A stretch of 58,339 nucleotides of DNA, taken from positions 1 through 58,339 of the forward strand of contig QCCN01000010.1 in NCBI GenBank assembly GCA_003278925.1. The letters are read 5' to 3'. The notes under the pieces were generated by a model that was given only the letters and a program-made list of their open reading frames with translations, was not told the DNA's origin and did not search any database. Position 1 is the stretch's first letter; every line of letters starts with the position of its first letter. The DNA is from Prochlorococcus sp. AG-347-L17 (GTDB taxonomy: Bacteria > Cyanobacteriota > Cyanobacteriia > PCC-6307 > Cyanobiaceae). A program made the translations under genes and the position numbers. Of this stretch, positions 8,247-26,915 are shown piece by piece.

Positions 8247-9014
8247 TTAGTTATAAAAACCTTGCATCCCCATTGAATCCAACGCAGTTTTTGCTTCTTC
8301 CATAACGGAGGGCTCTTTGTCAAAAAGAGCTATCTTGGTGCATTCATCAACGAAACTTTCTTGAAGTACATTATTTAATTTTTCGTACAATCTACACAAT
8401 GACCAGATGCAATTACTTCTTACACCTGGTTCATTATCTATTTTTAAACTTATTAAAAGTTGTTCTGCTGCCAATTGAGCATTTTCTAAAGAAACATTTC
8501 CGATTTCAGCTAAAGAACTAGATGACCATAACCTTACTGCAGCTACATCGTTCTTCAAAGCGTTAATTAATGGCTTCAAAACAATTTGATTATCATAATT
8601 AGCTAAGCTCCATGCAGTCGCTCTTCTCACATAAGCATTATCGTCCGTTTCCAAAAGACTAACAAGTTTCTCCACCGCGCTAGGACATGGATTACGACCC
8701 AAAGCATACACAACACTCATTCTTTCAACAGGACAAGGTTGATCAATTAATGGTAACAAAAGGGGAAAAGATCTTGAATCTCTATATTCACAAAATATTC
8801 TTAATCCCTGTATTCTTTCTTCTCTGTTACCTTCTAGCATTTTTAATGCTTCATTGCACTCCTGAGTTATGTTTAAACCTCTTGGGAAAGAATCCTCATC
8901 AATTTGTTCTAAAGGATCTATTTCAATTTCTAATGCCAATTCTCTCGCTAAAACATCTGGATCAACAGCAATATCTACCAAGCTTTGTTTATTAGGATCC
9001 TTATTTTTTGTCAT
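8247..9014 (-). CDS. HEAT-repeat protein (PBS-lyase HEAT-like repeats)
   Basis: 255 residues. Residues from about 60 onward form helical repeats with the HEAT-like pattern: SRSFPLLLPLIDQPCPVERMSV, PSAVEKLVSLLETDDNAYVRR and QIVLKPLINALKNDVAAVRL are successive units, and further units run to the C-terminus. No membrane segment. The repeats occur in phycobilin lyases and NblB-like proteins, but also in general scaffolds. Phycobilisomes are absent in Prochlorococcus, so a lyase role is doubtful. Probably a protein-protein interaction scaffold, with partner unknown. Confidence 0.82.
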   Translation of the reverse strand: MTKNKDPNKQSLVDIAVDPDVLARELALEIEIDPLEQIDEDSFPRGLNITQECNEALKMLEGNREERIQGLRIFCEYRDSRSFPLLLPLIDQPCPVERMSVVYALGRNPCPSAVEKLVSLLETDDNAYVRRATAWSLANYDNQIVLKPLINALKNDVAAVRLWSSSSLAEIGNVSLENAQLAAEQLLISLKIDNEPGVRSNCIWSLCRLYEKLNNVLQESFVDECTKIALFDKEPSVMEEAKTALDSMGMQGFYN

Positions 9015-9032
9015 TTTGAAAAACTAAAAAAA

Positions 9033-9179
9033 TTAATTTATGGGAGCAGGAGACATCATATCTCCTGGCAACCAAATTCTTGCACTAACCGCAAAGAAGG
9101 CTATCCCAAAGAGTGAGACAATAGCGAAAGGTAAAATTTTTGTCTTAATAAAACCCAATGATTTAAGATTAATTAACAC
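9033..9179 (-). CDS. Small single-helix membrane protein, 48 residues, GTG start
   Basis: Short reading frame between rlmN and the HEAT-repeat gene. The only usual start after the upstream in-frame stop is GTG at 9179. Residues about 13-38 form one hydrophobic helix (KILPFAIVSLFGIAFFAVSA) followed by RIWLPGDMMSPAPIN. The layout, a short helix then a Pro/Gly-rich tail, is like the many small subunits of thylakoid complexes, but it is not PsaI, PetM or any Psb subunit that I recognise. It is leftward, like its neighbours. The coherent amphipathic sequence in an AT-rich gap argues for a real gene. Confidence 0.65.
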   Translation of the reverse strand: MLINLKSLGFIKTKILPFAIVSLFGIAFFAVSARIWLPGDMMSPAPIN

Positions 9180-9227
9180 AATAATAACCTGTTTATGAGA
9201 CTTTTAAAAAATTTTTATTAGTTAATA

Positions 9228-10286
<1,059 letters not shown>

Positions 10287-10303
10287 TTATTTAAAAACTA
10301 TTT

Positions 10304-10459
<156 letters not shown>

Positions 10460-10511
10460 TTACAAATTTAAAAAATCTATTCTAGTCACTAAAAATAAAA
10501 ATAGATAATAT

Positions 10512-16577
<6,066 letters not shown>

Positions 16578-16588
16578 TTATTGAACAT

Positions 16589-19500
16589 TTAATCTTCCTC
16601 ATATTCAGAGGTTCCGAGTGATTCGTAAGTCGGCCTAGATGGAGTATTTCTTCTCGGATTGATGTCTTGCATTAAATCTACCTCTTTTCCTTCATCTGTA
16701 TAAACCCCTATATCCAAACCTAGAGATTGTAATTCCCTCATAAGTACTTTAAATGACTCAGGAGTGCCAGGTCTTGGGATAGGTTTACCTTTTACGATTG
16801 CATTAAGCGCTTCATTTCTTCCTTGCATGTCATCAGATTTAACTGTTAACAATTCCTGAAGAGTATAAGCGGCTCCATAAGCTTCAAGAGCCCATACTTC
16901 CATTTCTCCAAGTCTTTGTCCTCCTTGCTGAGCTTTACCACCCAATGGTTGCTGTGTGACCAAAGAGTAAGGACCAGTAGATCTAGCATGAATTTTATCA
17001 TCCACCAAATGGACTAATTTGAGGAAGTGAGAGTATCCTACAGCAACTGGCTGATCAAAAGGTTCACCTGTTCTACCATCTTTAAGTAATAACTTTCCAG
17101 GATCTTCAGGATTGTAAACCCAAGCTTTACCTGGCTGTTTTGAAGCTTCCTCTAAAAAAGCTTGAACAGTTTGATGTGATTTTTCAGCTCCATACATTTC
17201 ATCAAATGGAACAACTTTAACCCGACAATTTAAGTTGGAGGCTGCCCAGCCCATCAATAATTCAAAAACTTGACCTACATTCATCCTACTTGGCACTCCC
17301 AAAGGATTAAGAACTATGTCTACGGGTGTTCCATCAGGTAAATAAGGCATATCTTCTCTGGGCAAGATTCTGCTAATAATTCCTTTATTTCCATGCCTCC
17401 CTGCCATTTTGTCACCAACTTGAATTTTCCTTCTCTGTGCCACATAGACTCTAACAACCATGTTGGCTCCTGGAGGTAATTCATCACCTTGTTCTCTTGT
17501 ATAGATGCGGACATCCAAAACCCTTCCCTTTTCAGTTTTAGGAACCCTAAGGGAATTATCTCTAACATCTCGAGCCTTTTCACCGAAAATAGCTCTTAAC
17601 AGTTTTTCTTCAGGTGGTTGGTCTGATTCCCCTTTTGGAGTCACTTTTCCTACAAGAATATCTCCACTCTCGACAAAAGCACCAATCCTAATAATTCCCA
17701 TCTCATCAAGATTATTCAAGCTTTCTTCTGAGATATTAGGAATCTCTCTAGTGATTTCTTCAGGTCCTAGTTTGGTTTGTCTTGCTTCAATTTCATATTT
17801 TTCAATATGTACTGAAGTGTATAAATCATCAGTTACCATCCTCTCGCTCACAAGTATTGCATCTTCGTAGTTATATCCCTCCCATGGCATGTACGCTATT
17901 AAAACGTTTTGGCCAAGAGCTATTTCGCCTCCTTCACATGCGGATCCATCTGCTAAAACCTGACCAGATATAACTCTATCTCCGATTTGCACTATAGGTC
18001 TTTGGTTAAGGCAAGTATCTTGATTCGATCTTTGATATTTCTGAAGATAATGAAAATGTTCATTACCATGCTCGTCTTTAACAATAATCTCATTAGCGTC
18101 TACGTAAGATACAGTTCCATTAACTTTTGTTATGGGAACCATCCCCGAGTCTCTAGCAACTTGAGATTCTAAACCTGTACCAACTAAAGGACGTTCCGGC
18201 CTAAGCAATGGAACGGCTTGGCGTTGCATATTTGACCCCATGAGAGCTCTATTAGCGTCATCATGTTCCAAGAAAGGAATTAGTGAAGTAGCAACTGAAA
18301 TTACCTGAACCGGAGAAAGCTGAACGTAATCAACTTGATGAGGAGGAACTTTTTCAAAATCTTGTCTATATCTTACTGGTATTAGATCTGCAATTATATT
18401 ACCTTCCTTGTCAGTTGCCACGTCTCCAGGGGCTACCCTACATTCATCTTCTAAATCAGCAGAAAGATAAACAGGATTACCCTTTTTATCTACTTTACCG
18501 TTATTAACTTCCCAAAAAGGTGTTTCAATAAAACCATACTCATTAACTCTAGCGTGGGTAGCCAAAGAATTTATCAGTCCTGCATTAGGACCTTCAGGTG
18601 TCTCGATAGGACATAATCTTCCATAATGTGAAGGGTGTATATCTCTAACCGCGAAGCCTGCTCTTTCTCGAGTTAAACCTCCTGGACCTAATGCTGAGAT
18701 TCTTCTCTTATGTGTTAATTCAGCCAGTGGATTGGTTTGATCCATGAACTGACTTAACTGACTGGAGCCAAAAAATTCCTTTATTGCAGCAACCAAAGGT
18801 TTGGGATTGACTAATTGAGCAGGAGTTAGAGAATCTGTTTCTCCTACAGTCATTCTTTCTTTGATAATTCTCTCCAAACGATTAAGTCCAACCCTGACTT
18901 GATTTTGAAGAAGTTCACCTACTGATCTAACCCTTCGATTACCAAGGTGATCAATATCATCAAGACTAGCACCACCAATATCCAATTCCAAGTTGATTAA
19001 ATAATCAATGGTAGAAAGAACATCTTCATGGGTAAGTGTTCTTACATCATCTGGTACAGTAAGTCTCAATTTTTTATTTATCTTATATCTACCAACTCGG
19101 CCTAAATCATATCTTTTTGGATCAAAAAATCTACTATAAAGTAGCTGCTGTCCGCCAGAAACCGAGGGTGGTTCACCAGGACGCAGCTTCTTGTATAGTT
19201 CGAGTAATGCCTGATCTTCTGAATTTATACCATCGTCATTAGCTGAATCAATTGAGGTTTGATAAAACTCAGGATGTCTAAGTTTATCAACCACATCATT
19301 GTCAGAAAGACCCATTGCCCTCATAAGAACATGAGCATTAATTTTTCTTGTTTTATCAACTCTTACATAAAGTAAATTATTTTTGTCAGTCTCGAATTTT
19401 AACCATGCACCTCTATTAGGGATTACGCTGGCATTATAAGTTCTTCGACCATTTTTATCGAGTTCATCTTTGAAATATACTCCAGGGCTACGAACAATTT

Positions 19501-19882
19501 GATTAACAATAACTCTTTCGGCTCCATTAATGATGAAAGTTCCTCTTTCAGTCATTAAAGGTAATTCGCCAATAAATACCTCTTGTTCTTTAATTTCACC
19601 TGTCTCTTTATTAATTAACCGGCAAGTTACATACATTTGAGATGCAAATGTAGCATCTCTTCTTTTGGCCTCCTCAACATCATGTCTAGGTCTTTTTAAT
19701 CTGTACTCTTCACCGATAAAATGTAATTCTAATTTGCCTGTGTAATCAGAAATGGGAGAAAAATTTTGTAGTTCTTCTATTAAACCCTTCTCTAAAAACC
19801 ATTTAAAGCTTGCTCTTTGTACTTCAACTAAATCTGGTAGATAAGTAGCTGTTTTTGCTACCTGTAAAGCGCTACTGCTCAT
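16589..19882 (-). CDS. rpoB: RNA polymerase subunit beta, RpoB
   Basis: 1097 residues, slightly short of proteobacterial RpoB because lineage-specific insertions are absent, as expected in cyanobacteria. Signatures include the rifampicin-region [40 protein letters not shown], and the C-terminal [24 protein letters not shown]. The rpoB-rpoC1-rpoC2 order is intact. 237 bp separate it from tatD, enough for its own promoter. Confidence 0.99.
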   Translation of the reverse strand: MSSSALQVAKTATYLPDLVEVQRASFKWFLEKGLIEELQNFSPISDYTGKLELHFIGEEYRLKRPRHDVEEAKRRDATFASQMYVTCRLINKETGEIKEQEVFIGELPLMTERGTFIINGAERVIVNQIVRSPGVYFKDELDKNGRRTYNASVIPNRGAWLKFETDKNNLLYVRVDKTRKINAHVLMRAMGLSDNDVVDKLRHPEFYQTSIDSANDDGINSEDQALLELYKKLRPGEPPSVSGGQQLLYSRFFDPKRYDLGRVGRYKINKKLRLTVPDDVRTLTHEDVLSTIDYLINLELDIGGASLDDIDHLGNRRVRSVGELLQNQVRVGLNRLERIIKERMTVGETDSLTPAQLVNPKPLVAAIKEFFGSSQLSQFMDQTNPLAELTHKRRISALGPGGLTRERAGFAVRDIHPSHYGRLCPIETPEGPNAGLINSLATHARVNEYGFIETPFWEVNNGKVDKKGNPVYLSADLEDECRVAPGDVATDKEGNIIADLIPVRYRQDFEKVPPHQVDYVQLSPVQVISVATSLIPFLEHDDANRALMGSNMQRQAVPLLRPERPLVGTGLESQVARDSGMVPITKVNGTVSYVDANEIIVKDEHGNEHFHYLQKYQRSNQDTCLNQRPIVQIGDRVISGQVLADGSACEGGEIALGQNVLIAYMPWEGYNYEDAILVSERMVTDDLYTSVHIEKYEIEARQTKLGPEEITREIPNISEESLNNLDEMGIIRIGAFVESGDILVGKVTPKGESDQPPEEKLLRAIFGEKARDVRDNSLRVPKTEKGRVLDVRIYTREQGDELPPGANMVVRVYVAQRRKIQVGDKMAGRHGNKGIISRILPREDMPYLPDGTPVDIVLNPLGVPSRMNVGQVFELLMGWAASNLNCRVKVVPFDEMYGAEKSHQTVQAFLEEASKQPGKAWVYNPEDPGKLLLKDGRTGEPFDQPVAVGYSHFLKLVHLVDDKIHARSTGPYSLVTQQPLGGKAQQGGQRLGEMEVWALEAYGAAYTLQELLTVKSDDMQGRNEALNAIVKGKPIPRPGTPESFKVLMRELQSLGLDIGVYTDEGKEVDLMQDINPRRNTPSRPTYESLGTSEYEED

Positions 19883-20119
19883 CCAAGAAAACCTGCGATT
19901 TTGTGAGATTTACTATTTACTTTAAATCTACTCAATATTTATTTCTTTAACTTTTCACTTAATATGAGATCAACTTAAAAATCTCGATTTCAACAAAAAA
20001 TAGACTTAAAAATAAGAAGAATTAAAATTTCTTTAATGTTGATAAATGATTAACTGTGTAAGTTAAAGCTAAAAATTAAGAAAAATTTCCAGTAATTCCT
20101 CATAATAACAGCTGCGACG
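19883..20119. other. Intergenic region upstream of rpoB
   Basis: 237 bp of AT-rich sequence between tatD and rpoB, the longest gap in the leftward rpsT-rpoC2 block and therefore the likely site of the main rpo promoter and 5' leader. I saw no tRNA-like fold, no coding frame and no hairpin followed by a T-run. Confidence 0.5.
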
Positions 20120-20914
20120 TCAAATTAACAAGTCAAATTTAAACAAATCTTCAGCATTCTTAGATGACTCTTTAGCAATTGTGATTAATTCAGTAGATCT
20201 TAAATCTGCCATAAAATTGGCAACATTTTCCACAAATGCGGGTTCATTTCTTTTACCCCTATGAGGAACAGGAGCTAAAAATGGTGAGTCAGTTTCAATT
20301 AAGTATTTATCATTTGGGACTATTTTGGCACACGCATGAATTTCATGTGCTTTTGGGAAAGTTACAATTCCACTAAAACTGATGTAAAATCCAAGATCCA
20401 AGAATTGCTTCATTTCTTTTGAGGTTCCTGTCCAACAATGAAGTACACCATCAGGGCATTTTCCTTTATTAGAGAGATCACTACATATCTCAATCATTTC
20501 ATTCGCAGCATCTCTACAATGGATAATTACAGGCAATTTAAGCTCATAAGCTAACTCCATTTGCGGAATAAGTGCTTCAATTTGCTGAATTTTATTATCA
20601 TTTTTAAAAAAATCCAAGCCTAATTCCCCAATAGCTACCACTCTTTTATCTTCTTGAGCTGATTTCCTTAAATGAGATTTTGAACTTAGTTCCCATTTTT
20701 TTGCTTCTAGGGGATGCAAACCAACTGAATAGTAAATTTCATTAAATTCATGAGATATTTTTTTCAACTTTGGAATTTCTGTTAATTCACAACAAGCATG
20801 AACTAATTTTTTTACGCCCCTTGAACGCAATCTTAAAACTACATCTTCAAGATCTCTCTCAAAATTTTCAAATATTAAGTGACAGTGTGAGTCTATGAGT
20901 TCTATATCGCTCAT
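20120..20914 (-). CDS. tatD: TatD family metal-dependent deoxyribonuclease
   Basis: 264-residue TIM-barrel hydrolase with all metal ligands visible: DSHCHL near the N-terminus, GELGLDF, VIHCRDA, VLHCWTG and ETDSPFLAP. The family has 3'-5' exonuclease activity and is implicated in DNA quality control. It follows rpsT by 17 bp on the same strand, and the rpsT-tatD-rpoB order is familiar from marine picocyanobacteria. Confidence 0.94.
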   Translation of the reverse strand: MSDIELIDSHCHLIFENFERDLEDVVLRLRSRGVKKLVHACCELTEIPKLKKISHEFNEIYYSVGLHPLEAKKWELSSKSHLRKSAQEDKRVVAIGELGLDFFKNDNKIQQIEALIPQMELAYELKLPVIIHCRDAANEMIEICSDLSNKGKCPDGVLHCWTGTSKEMKQFLDLGFYISFSGIVTFPKAHEIHACAKIVPNDKYLIETDSPFLAPVPHRGKRNEPAFVENVANFMADLRSTELITIAKESSKNAEDLFKFDLLI

Positions 20915-20931
20915 AATTTTGATCTGCCTTT

Positions 20932-21225
20932 TTACTTTTTGGTAAGAGTAGTTTTTACAAAATTATTAATTTTTGATTTTCTATTAGCTCCATTATTCTT
21001 GTGAAGAACATTTTTCTTAACTGCTTTATCGATTAAACTAAAAGCTTTATTAAGACTTGTTTTGACTAAATTTTCATTATCCTCATTTGGGTCTTTTTTA
21101 TATTTTTCACAATTTTCGAAAGTTTTTTTAGTCAAAGTTCTTACTGTAGATTTGTATGACTTATTGATTAAACGATTTCTTTCGGCAATTTGAATTCTCT
21201 TTTTTGCAGATTTGTTATTGGCCAC
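20932..21225 (-). CDS. rpsT: 30S ribosomal protein S20
   Basis: 97 residues from a GTG start giving (V/M)ANNKSAKKRIQIAERNR, the canonical S20 N-terminus. The frame stays open 12 codons further upstream to an ATG at 21261, but that extension has no counterpart in S20, so GTG at 21225 is preferred. A highly basic helical protein that binds 16S rRNA. First gene of the leftward rpsT-tatD-rpo series. Confidence 0.93.
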   Translation of the reverse strand: MANNKSAKKRIQIAERNRLINKSYKSTVRTLTKKTFENCEKYKKDPNEDNENLVKTSLNKAFSLIDKAVKKNVLHKNNGANRKSKINNFVKTTLTKK

Positions 21226-21286
21226 TGAGTATAAATTAATATTTGATTTTAATAATAACAAATAGATCGACTACTAATCAATCATA

Positions 21287-21292
21287 TATAAT
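21287..21292 (+). promoter_or_regulatory. Candidate -10 box (TATAAT) for hisD
   Basis: Perfect TATAAT 57 bp upstream of the hisD start, in the short divergent gap with rpsT. No clear -35 hexamer. Suggestive only, given local AT-richness. Confidence 0.35.
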
Positions 21293-21349
21293 TTAGAAAG
21301 CTATTAAAATTTAATTGGTCACAAGCCTATAAATTTAGAAATTAAGAAT

Positions 21350-22636
21350 ATGAAGATTATAAGTAATAAAGAAGACGCTATCCATGAATTAAAAAGGATA
21401 TCTACTCGAACTAACTCAGAAAACAATAACAAGATAAATACAATAGTCGAAGAAATCCTTAAAGAGGTAAAAAATTATGGAGATATAGCAGTGGAAAAAT
21501 ATACAAAAAAATTTGATGGTTTCGATCCTGATCCTATGCAAGTAAGTAAAGAGGAATTAAAGGATGCATGGAATGAAATTGATAGCAATTTAAAGCGCTC
21601 ACTTGAGGTAGCTTATAAAAGAATTCAAGAATTCCATAAAAAAGAAATTCCGCAATCTTTCACTTTAAAAGGTGAATATGGTGATGTAGTCCAAAGAAGA
21701 TGGAGACCAGTTAAAAATGTAGGTATTTACATTCCTGGAGGTAGAGCTGCTTATCCAAGTACTGTATTAATGAATGCAATACCTGCAAAAGTAGCAGGAG
21801 TAAAAGAAATTATAATGGTATCTCCTGGGAATAAAGAAGGGGCAATAAACAAAACTGTGTTAGCTGCAGCTCACTTATCAGAGATCAATCAAGTATTTAG
21901 AATTGGAGGAGCTCAAGCAATTGGCGCTTTAGCATTTGGCACAAATCAAATCAACAAAGTTGATGTTATTTCAGGTCCAGGAAATATCTATGTTACAACC
22001 GCGAAAAAGCTTATTTATGGCTCCACAGGGATTGATTCATTAGCTGGTCCTAGTGAAATATTAATCATTGCAGATGAAACAGCTCAAAGCACTTTTATAG
22101 CATCAGATCTTCTAGCGCAAGCAGAACATGATCCTTTAGCTTCATCAATACTTCTAACGACATCTAAGAAGCAGGCAAAAGAAGTTTTAGAAGAACTTTA
22201 TAAAAAAATAGATAATCATCCAAGAAAAGAAATTTGCATGCAATCAATAAAAAATTGGGGGTTAATTGTGATTTGCGAGAATTATGAATCATGTGTTGAA
22301 CTAACCAATAATTTTGCCCCTGAACACCTAGAAATTCTTACTATAGATTCAAAAAAAATTCTTGCAGGTATAGAGAATGCAGGAGCGATATTTTTAGGAA
22401 AATGGACCCCAGAAGCTGTTGGAGATTATTTGGCTGGACCAAATCATACTTTACCTACATCAGGAAACTCTAGATTTAGCGGTTCTTTGGGAGTTGAAAC
22501 TTTTATGAAAAATACTTCAATAATAGAATTTAATGAAGAAAGTTTAAAACTAAATAGCCTTGATATTATTAATCTTGCTAAAAGTGAGGGCTTACATAGT
22601 CATGCAAACTCAGTAAGAATAAGATTTGAAGATTAG
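21350..22636 (+). CDS. hisD: Histidinol dehydrogenase (HisD)
   Basis: 428 residues, full length. Zn- and NAD-dependent four-electron oxidation of histidinol to histidine. Signatures are [51 protein letters not shown] and AQAEHDP, where Gln and His are zinc or substrate ligands, plus [10 protein letters not shown] near the C-terminus. It stands alone, with no other his gene nearby. Its last four bases overlap the convergent rpiA stop. Confidence 0.97.
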   Translation: MKIISNKEDAIHELKRISTRTNSENNNKINTIVEEILKEVKNYGDIAVEKYTKKFDGFDPDPMQVSKEELKDAWNEIDSNLKRSLEVAYKRIQEFHKKEIPQSFTLKGEYGDVVQRRWRPVKNVGIYIPGGRAAYPSTVLMNAIPAKVAGVKEIIMVSPGNKEGAINKTVLAAAHLSEINQVFRIGGAQAIGALAFGTNQINKVDVISGPGNIYVTTAKKLIYGSTGIDSLAGPSEILIIADETAQSTFIASDLLAQAEHDPLASSILLTTSKKQAKEVLEELYKKIDNHPRKEICMQSIKNWGLIVICENYESCVELTNNFAPEHLEILTIDSKKILAGIENAGAIFLGKWTPEAVGDYLAGPNHTLPTSGNSRFSGSLGVETFMKNTSIIEFNEESLKLNSLDIINLAKSEGLHSHANSVRIRFED

Positions 22637-23346
22637 CTAACTCTTGAGGGAGAGTAAACCACTGGAGTATTTTTTTCAATTTTACCAACTAATACTTTGT
22701 CTGTAAGATCAACGAATAATCCATTTTCTAATACTCCTGGAATATTATTAATCGTCATTTCAACGTCTTTTGGATTCTTGATACCACCATCAAATAATAC
22801 ATCTAAAATGAGGTTGCCTTGGTCAGTAACAACTGGGCCAGCTTTTTTCGTAGCCATTCTTAAAGAAGAACTGCCATTCATTTCTGAAATCACTTCCTGA
22901 ACTTGCTTCCAAGCATTTGGAAGAACCTCTACAGGTAATGGAAAAGATTGATTTAGATTTTGTACAAGTTTAGTTTCATCAACAACAATCAATAATTGAT
23001 CAGCTTTAGATGCCACTAACTTTTCTCTAACATGGCATGCTCCTCCTCCTTTTATTAATTGAAATACTGGATCAACTTCATCTGCTCCATCTATAGCTAA
23101 ATCGATTTGGGAAACGGATGCTAAATCGATAAGCGGGATATCCAGTTCAAGCGCTAATACTTCTGATTGAAAAGAAGTTGCAACACCACTTATATTTTGA
23201 AGTTTTCCAAGTCGAATTTCATCGGCGAGCCTTTTTATCATTAATGCAGCTGTAGATCCAGATCCTAATCCAAGAATCATGCCACTCTCTACTTCCCTTA
23301 TTGCTGCATCAGCAACTATTTGTTTCATTTGAGTTTGTGAATCCAA
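22633..23346 (-). CDS. rpiA: Ribose-5-phosphate isomerase A
   Basis: 237 residues. Interconverts ribose-5-phosphate and ribulose-5-phosphate in the Calvin cycle and pentose phosphate pathway. Shows [12 protein letters not shown] (phosphate loop), [10 protein letters not shown] and [11 protein letters not shown] with the catalytic acidic and lysine residues. Downstream of the HtrA-type protease by 47 bp on the same strand, so the two are likely co-transcribed. Convergent overlap of 4 bp with hisD. Confidence 0.96.
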   Translation of the reverse strand: MDSQTQMKQIVADAAIREVESGMILGLGSGSTAALMIKRLADEIRLGKLQNISGVATSFQSEVLALELDIPLIDLASVSQIDLAIDGADEVDPVFQLIKGGGACHVREKLVASKADQLLIVVDETKLVQNLNQSFPLPVEVLPNAWKQVQEVISEMNGSSSLRMATKKAGPVVTDQGNLILDVLFDGGIKNPKDVEMTINNIPGVLENGLFVDLTDKVLVGKIEKNTPVVYSPSRVS

Positions 23347-23393
23347 AATCTTTTTCTTAATTGGCTATAGATTATTTAATTTCAATGGATGAT

Positions 23394-24557
<1,164 letters not shown>

Positions 24558-24681
24558 CTAATTGAAGAAACACATTATTGTTGTTTTTTTGTTTACATCC
24601 ATAAAATACAAATTTTTAAAATTTTCTCTAGAAAAATCTTCGTTATGTGTGAAAATTATTTTAAATAATGTATAAATAAAT

Positions 24682-25149
24682 TTGAATAAAGAAAACAAAA
24701 GTAAACTAGAAGCTCTATTAGAAAAAGTTGCTAATGAACGGGATTTAGAAGTCTACGGAATAAATATACAAACCAATCAAAATCCAATTGTTATTGAAAT
24801 AATTATAAAAAAAACAAATGGAGATGACATTTCCTTAGATGATTGTGCTCTATTTAATACCCCAGCAGCTGACGAAATAGAAAAATCAAATCTTGTAAAT
24901 TGTTCATATGTGTTAGAAATTAGTAGTCAAGGGGTCAGTGATGAATTAACCTCAGAAAGAGACTTCAAAACTTTTAAGGGTTTTCCAGTTAATGTTGAGT
25001 TAAACCAAAAGAATTCAAAAATAAAATTTCTGAATGGTTTACTTTATGAAAAGTCTAATGATTATTTAGCCATTAACATTAAAGGTAGGATCAAGCAGAT
25101 TCCTTTAGATGAAGTATTAAAAATTAGTCTTTGTACCTTAAAAGATTAA
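24682..25149 (+). CDS. rimP: Ribosome maturation factor RimP
   Basis: 155 residues from a TTG start, the only standard start after an in-frame stop at 24673. Shows the RimP N-terminal fold with LEVYGINI, then [18 protein letters not shown], and [25 protein letters not shown], matching the family LEVSSPGLDRPL-type motif with the usual Pro-Gly-Leu replaced by Gln-Gly-Val. Needed for 30S maturation. It heads rimP-nusA-ylxR-infB, the conserved order in many bacteria. Confidence 0.85.
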   Translation: MNKENKSKLEALLEKVANERDLEVYGINIQTNQNPIVIEIIIKKTNGDDISLDDCALFNTPAADEIEKSNLVNCSYVLEISSQGVSDELTSERDFKTFKGFPVNVELNQKNSKIKFLNGLLYEKSNDYLAINIKGRIKQIPLDEVLKISLCTLKD

Positions 25150-25185
25150 TTATTTTTCAACCATTATTCAATTTTCCCATCATAG

Positions 25186-26589
25186 ATGGCATTAGTTATT
25201 CTCCCAGGTTTAAACAATCTTATTGAAGACATTAGTGAGGAAAAAAAGTTACCTCCTAATATCGTTGAAGCAGCTTTGCGCGAAGCTTTGTTGAAGGGGT
25301 ACGAAAAATATAGAAGAACTTTCTACATTGGAATTAACGAAGATCCATTTGATGAAGAATACTTTAGTAATTTTGATGTTGGACTAGATCTAGATGAAGA
25401 AGGTTATAGGATATTATCTAGTAAAATAATAGTTGAAGAAGTTGAGAGCGAAGATCATCAAATATCGTTATTAGAAGTTAAACAAGTAGCTGATGATGCT
25501 CAAATAGGCGACACAGTTGTTTTAGACGTTACACCAGAAAAAGAGGATTTTGGGCGGATGGCTGCTTCTACAACAAAGCAAGTTTTAGCCCAAAAATTAA
25601 GAGATCAACAAAGAAAAATGATCCAAGAAGAATTTGCAGATTTAGAAGATCCTGTGTTAACTGCAAGAGTTATAAGATTTGAAAGGCAATCAGTAATTAT
25701 GGGAGTTAGTTCGGGTATTGGTAGACCTGAAGTAGAGGCCGAACTTCCAAAAAGAGATCAATTACCAAATGATAATTATAGAGCTAATGCAACCTTCAAA
25801 GTATTCTTAAAAGAAGTTAGCGAAATAGCCAGAAAAGGACCACAACTTTTTGTAAGCAGAGCAAATGCAGGATTAGTGGTTTACTTATTTGAAAATGAAG
25901 TACCGGAAATCCAAGAAGGAACAGTAAAAATTGTTGCTGTTTCAAGGGAAGCGAATCCTCCTTCAAGAGCTGTTGGGCCAAGAACAAAAGTAGCTGTTGA
26001 TAGCGTCGAACAAGAAGTTGACCCTGTAGGTGCTTGTATTGGAGCGAGAGGAGCAAGAATCCAACAAGTAGTAAATGAATTAAGAGGAGAAAAAATTGAT
26101 GTTATTAAATGGTCATCTGACCCAATACAATATATTTTAAACTCTTTAAGTCCTGCGAAAGTCGATCTCGTGAGACTTGTTGACCCAGCAGGTCAACACG
26201 CGCACGTTCTTGTTCCTCCTGATCAATTAAGTCTCGCGATTGGTAGAGAAGGACAAAATGTAAGACTTGCAGCAAGATTAACTGGTTGGAAGATTGATGT
26301 TAAAAACTCACATGAATATGATCAGGAAGCTGAAGATGCTGCAGTCTCTGAATTAATCATTCAAAGGGAAGATGAAGAGAATCTCCAGCGAGAAGCTGAG
26401 CTTAGATTAGAAGCAGAACAAGCTGAGCGTGCTGCGGAAGATGCAAGATTAAGGGAGCTTTATCCCCTTCCCGAAGATGATGAAGAATATTCACAAGAAA
26501 CATATGAAGATGAGACCTTCTCAGACAGTGATCAATTAGAAACAGTTCAAGATGGTGAAATATCCGCCAAAGAGGAGAGAAAACGGTGA
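25186..26589 (+). CDS. nusA: Transcription termination/antitermination factor NusA
   Basis: 467 residues. N-terminal RNAP-binding domain (to about 130), S1 domain ([19 protein letters not shown]), then KH domains with [32 protein letters not shown] and [19 protein letters not shown]. The C-terminus is a Glu/Asp-rich tail without the AR repeats of E. coli NusA. Its stop is overlapped by the GTG start of ylxR. Confidence 0.97.
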   Translation: MALVILPGLNNLIEDISEEKKLPPNIVEAALREALLKGYEKYRRTFYIGINEDPFDEEYFSNFDVGLDLDEEGYRILSSKIIVEEVESEDHQISLLEVKQVADDAQIGDTVVLDVTPEKEDFGRMAASTTKQVLAQKLRDQQRKMIQEEFADLEDPVLTARVIRFERQSVIMGVSSGIGRPEVEAELPKRDQLPNDNYRANATFKVFLKEVSEIARKGPQLFVSRANAGLVVYLFENEVPEIQEGTVKIVAVSREANPPSRAVGPRTKVAVDSVEQEVDPVGACIGARGARIQQVVNELRGEKIDVIKWSSDPIQYILNSLSPAKVDLVRLVDPAGQHAHVLVPPDQLSLAIGREGQNVRLAARLTGWKIDVKNSHEYDQEAEDAAVSELIIQREDEENLQREAELRLEAEQAERAAEDARLRELYPLPEDDEEYSQETYEDETFSDSDQLETVQDGEISAKEERKR

Positions 26590-26867
26590 AACGACAAAAC
26601 CCTGTTATGCGTATATGCATTTCATGTAGAAAAACATATGACAGGAAACATCTCATAAAAATTACTAAAGATCATAAGCAAGGTATTATGTTTCAAAAGG
26701 GTATGGGGCGATCAGCTTACATTTGCAATTCAAAAAAATGTTACTCAGATTCCAAGATCAAAAAAAAGCTTCAAAAAGCTTTAAAAACATCTTTAGAACC
26801 TGAATTTATTTATATTTTTGAAAAAGAAATTACAAGCTACAATGACTATCCCAATAAGGGAATATAA
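26586..26867 (+). CDS. ylxR: YlxR family RNA-binding protein (DUF448)
   Basis: 93 residues with the YlxR signature MRICISCRKTYDRKHLIKI and GMGRSAYICNSKKCY, a basic fold proposed to bind RNA and typically encoded between nusA and infB. The start is GTG at 26586, overlapping the nusA stop (GTGA). Followed by infB after 48 bp. Confidence 0.92.
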   Translation: MKRQNPVMRICISCRKTYDRKHLIKITKDHKQGIMFQKGMGRSAYICNSKKCYSDSKIKKKLQKALKTSLEPEFIYIFEKEITSYNDYPNKGI

Positions 26868-26915
26868 TTAAATTAAATCCTCTTTAAATTTCCAAAAGAG
26901 TACAAATCAGATTAA

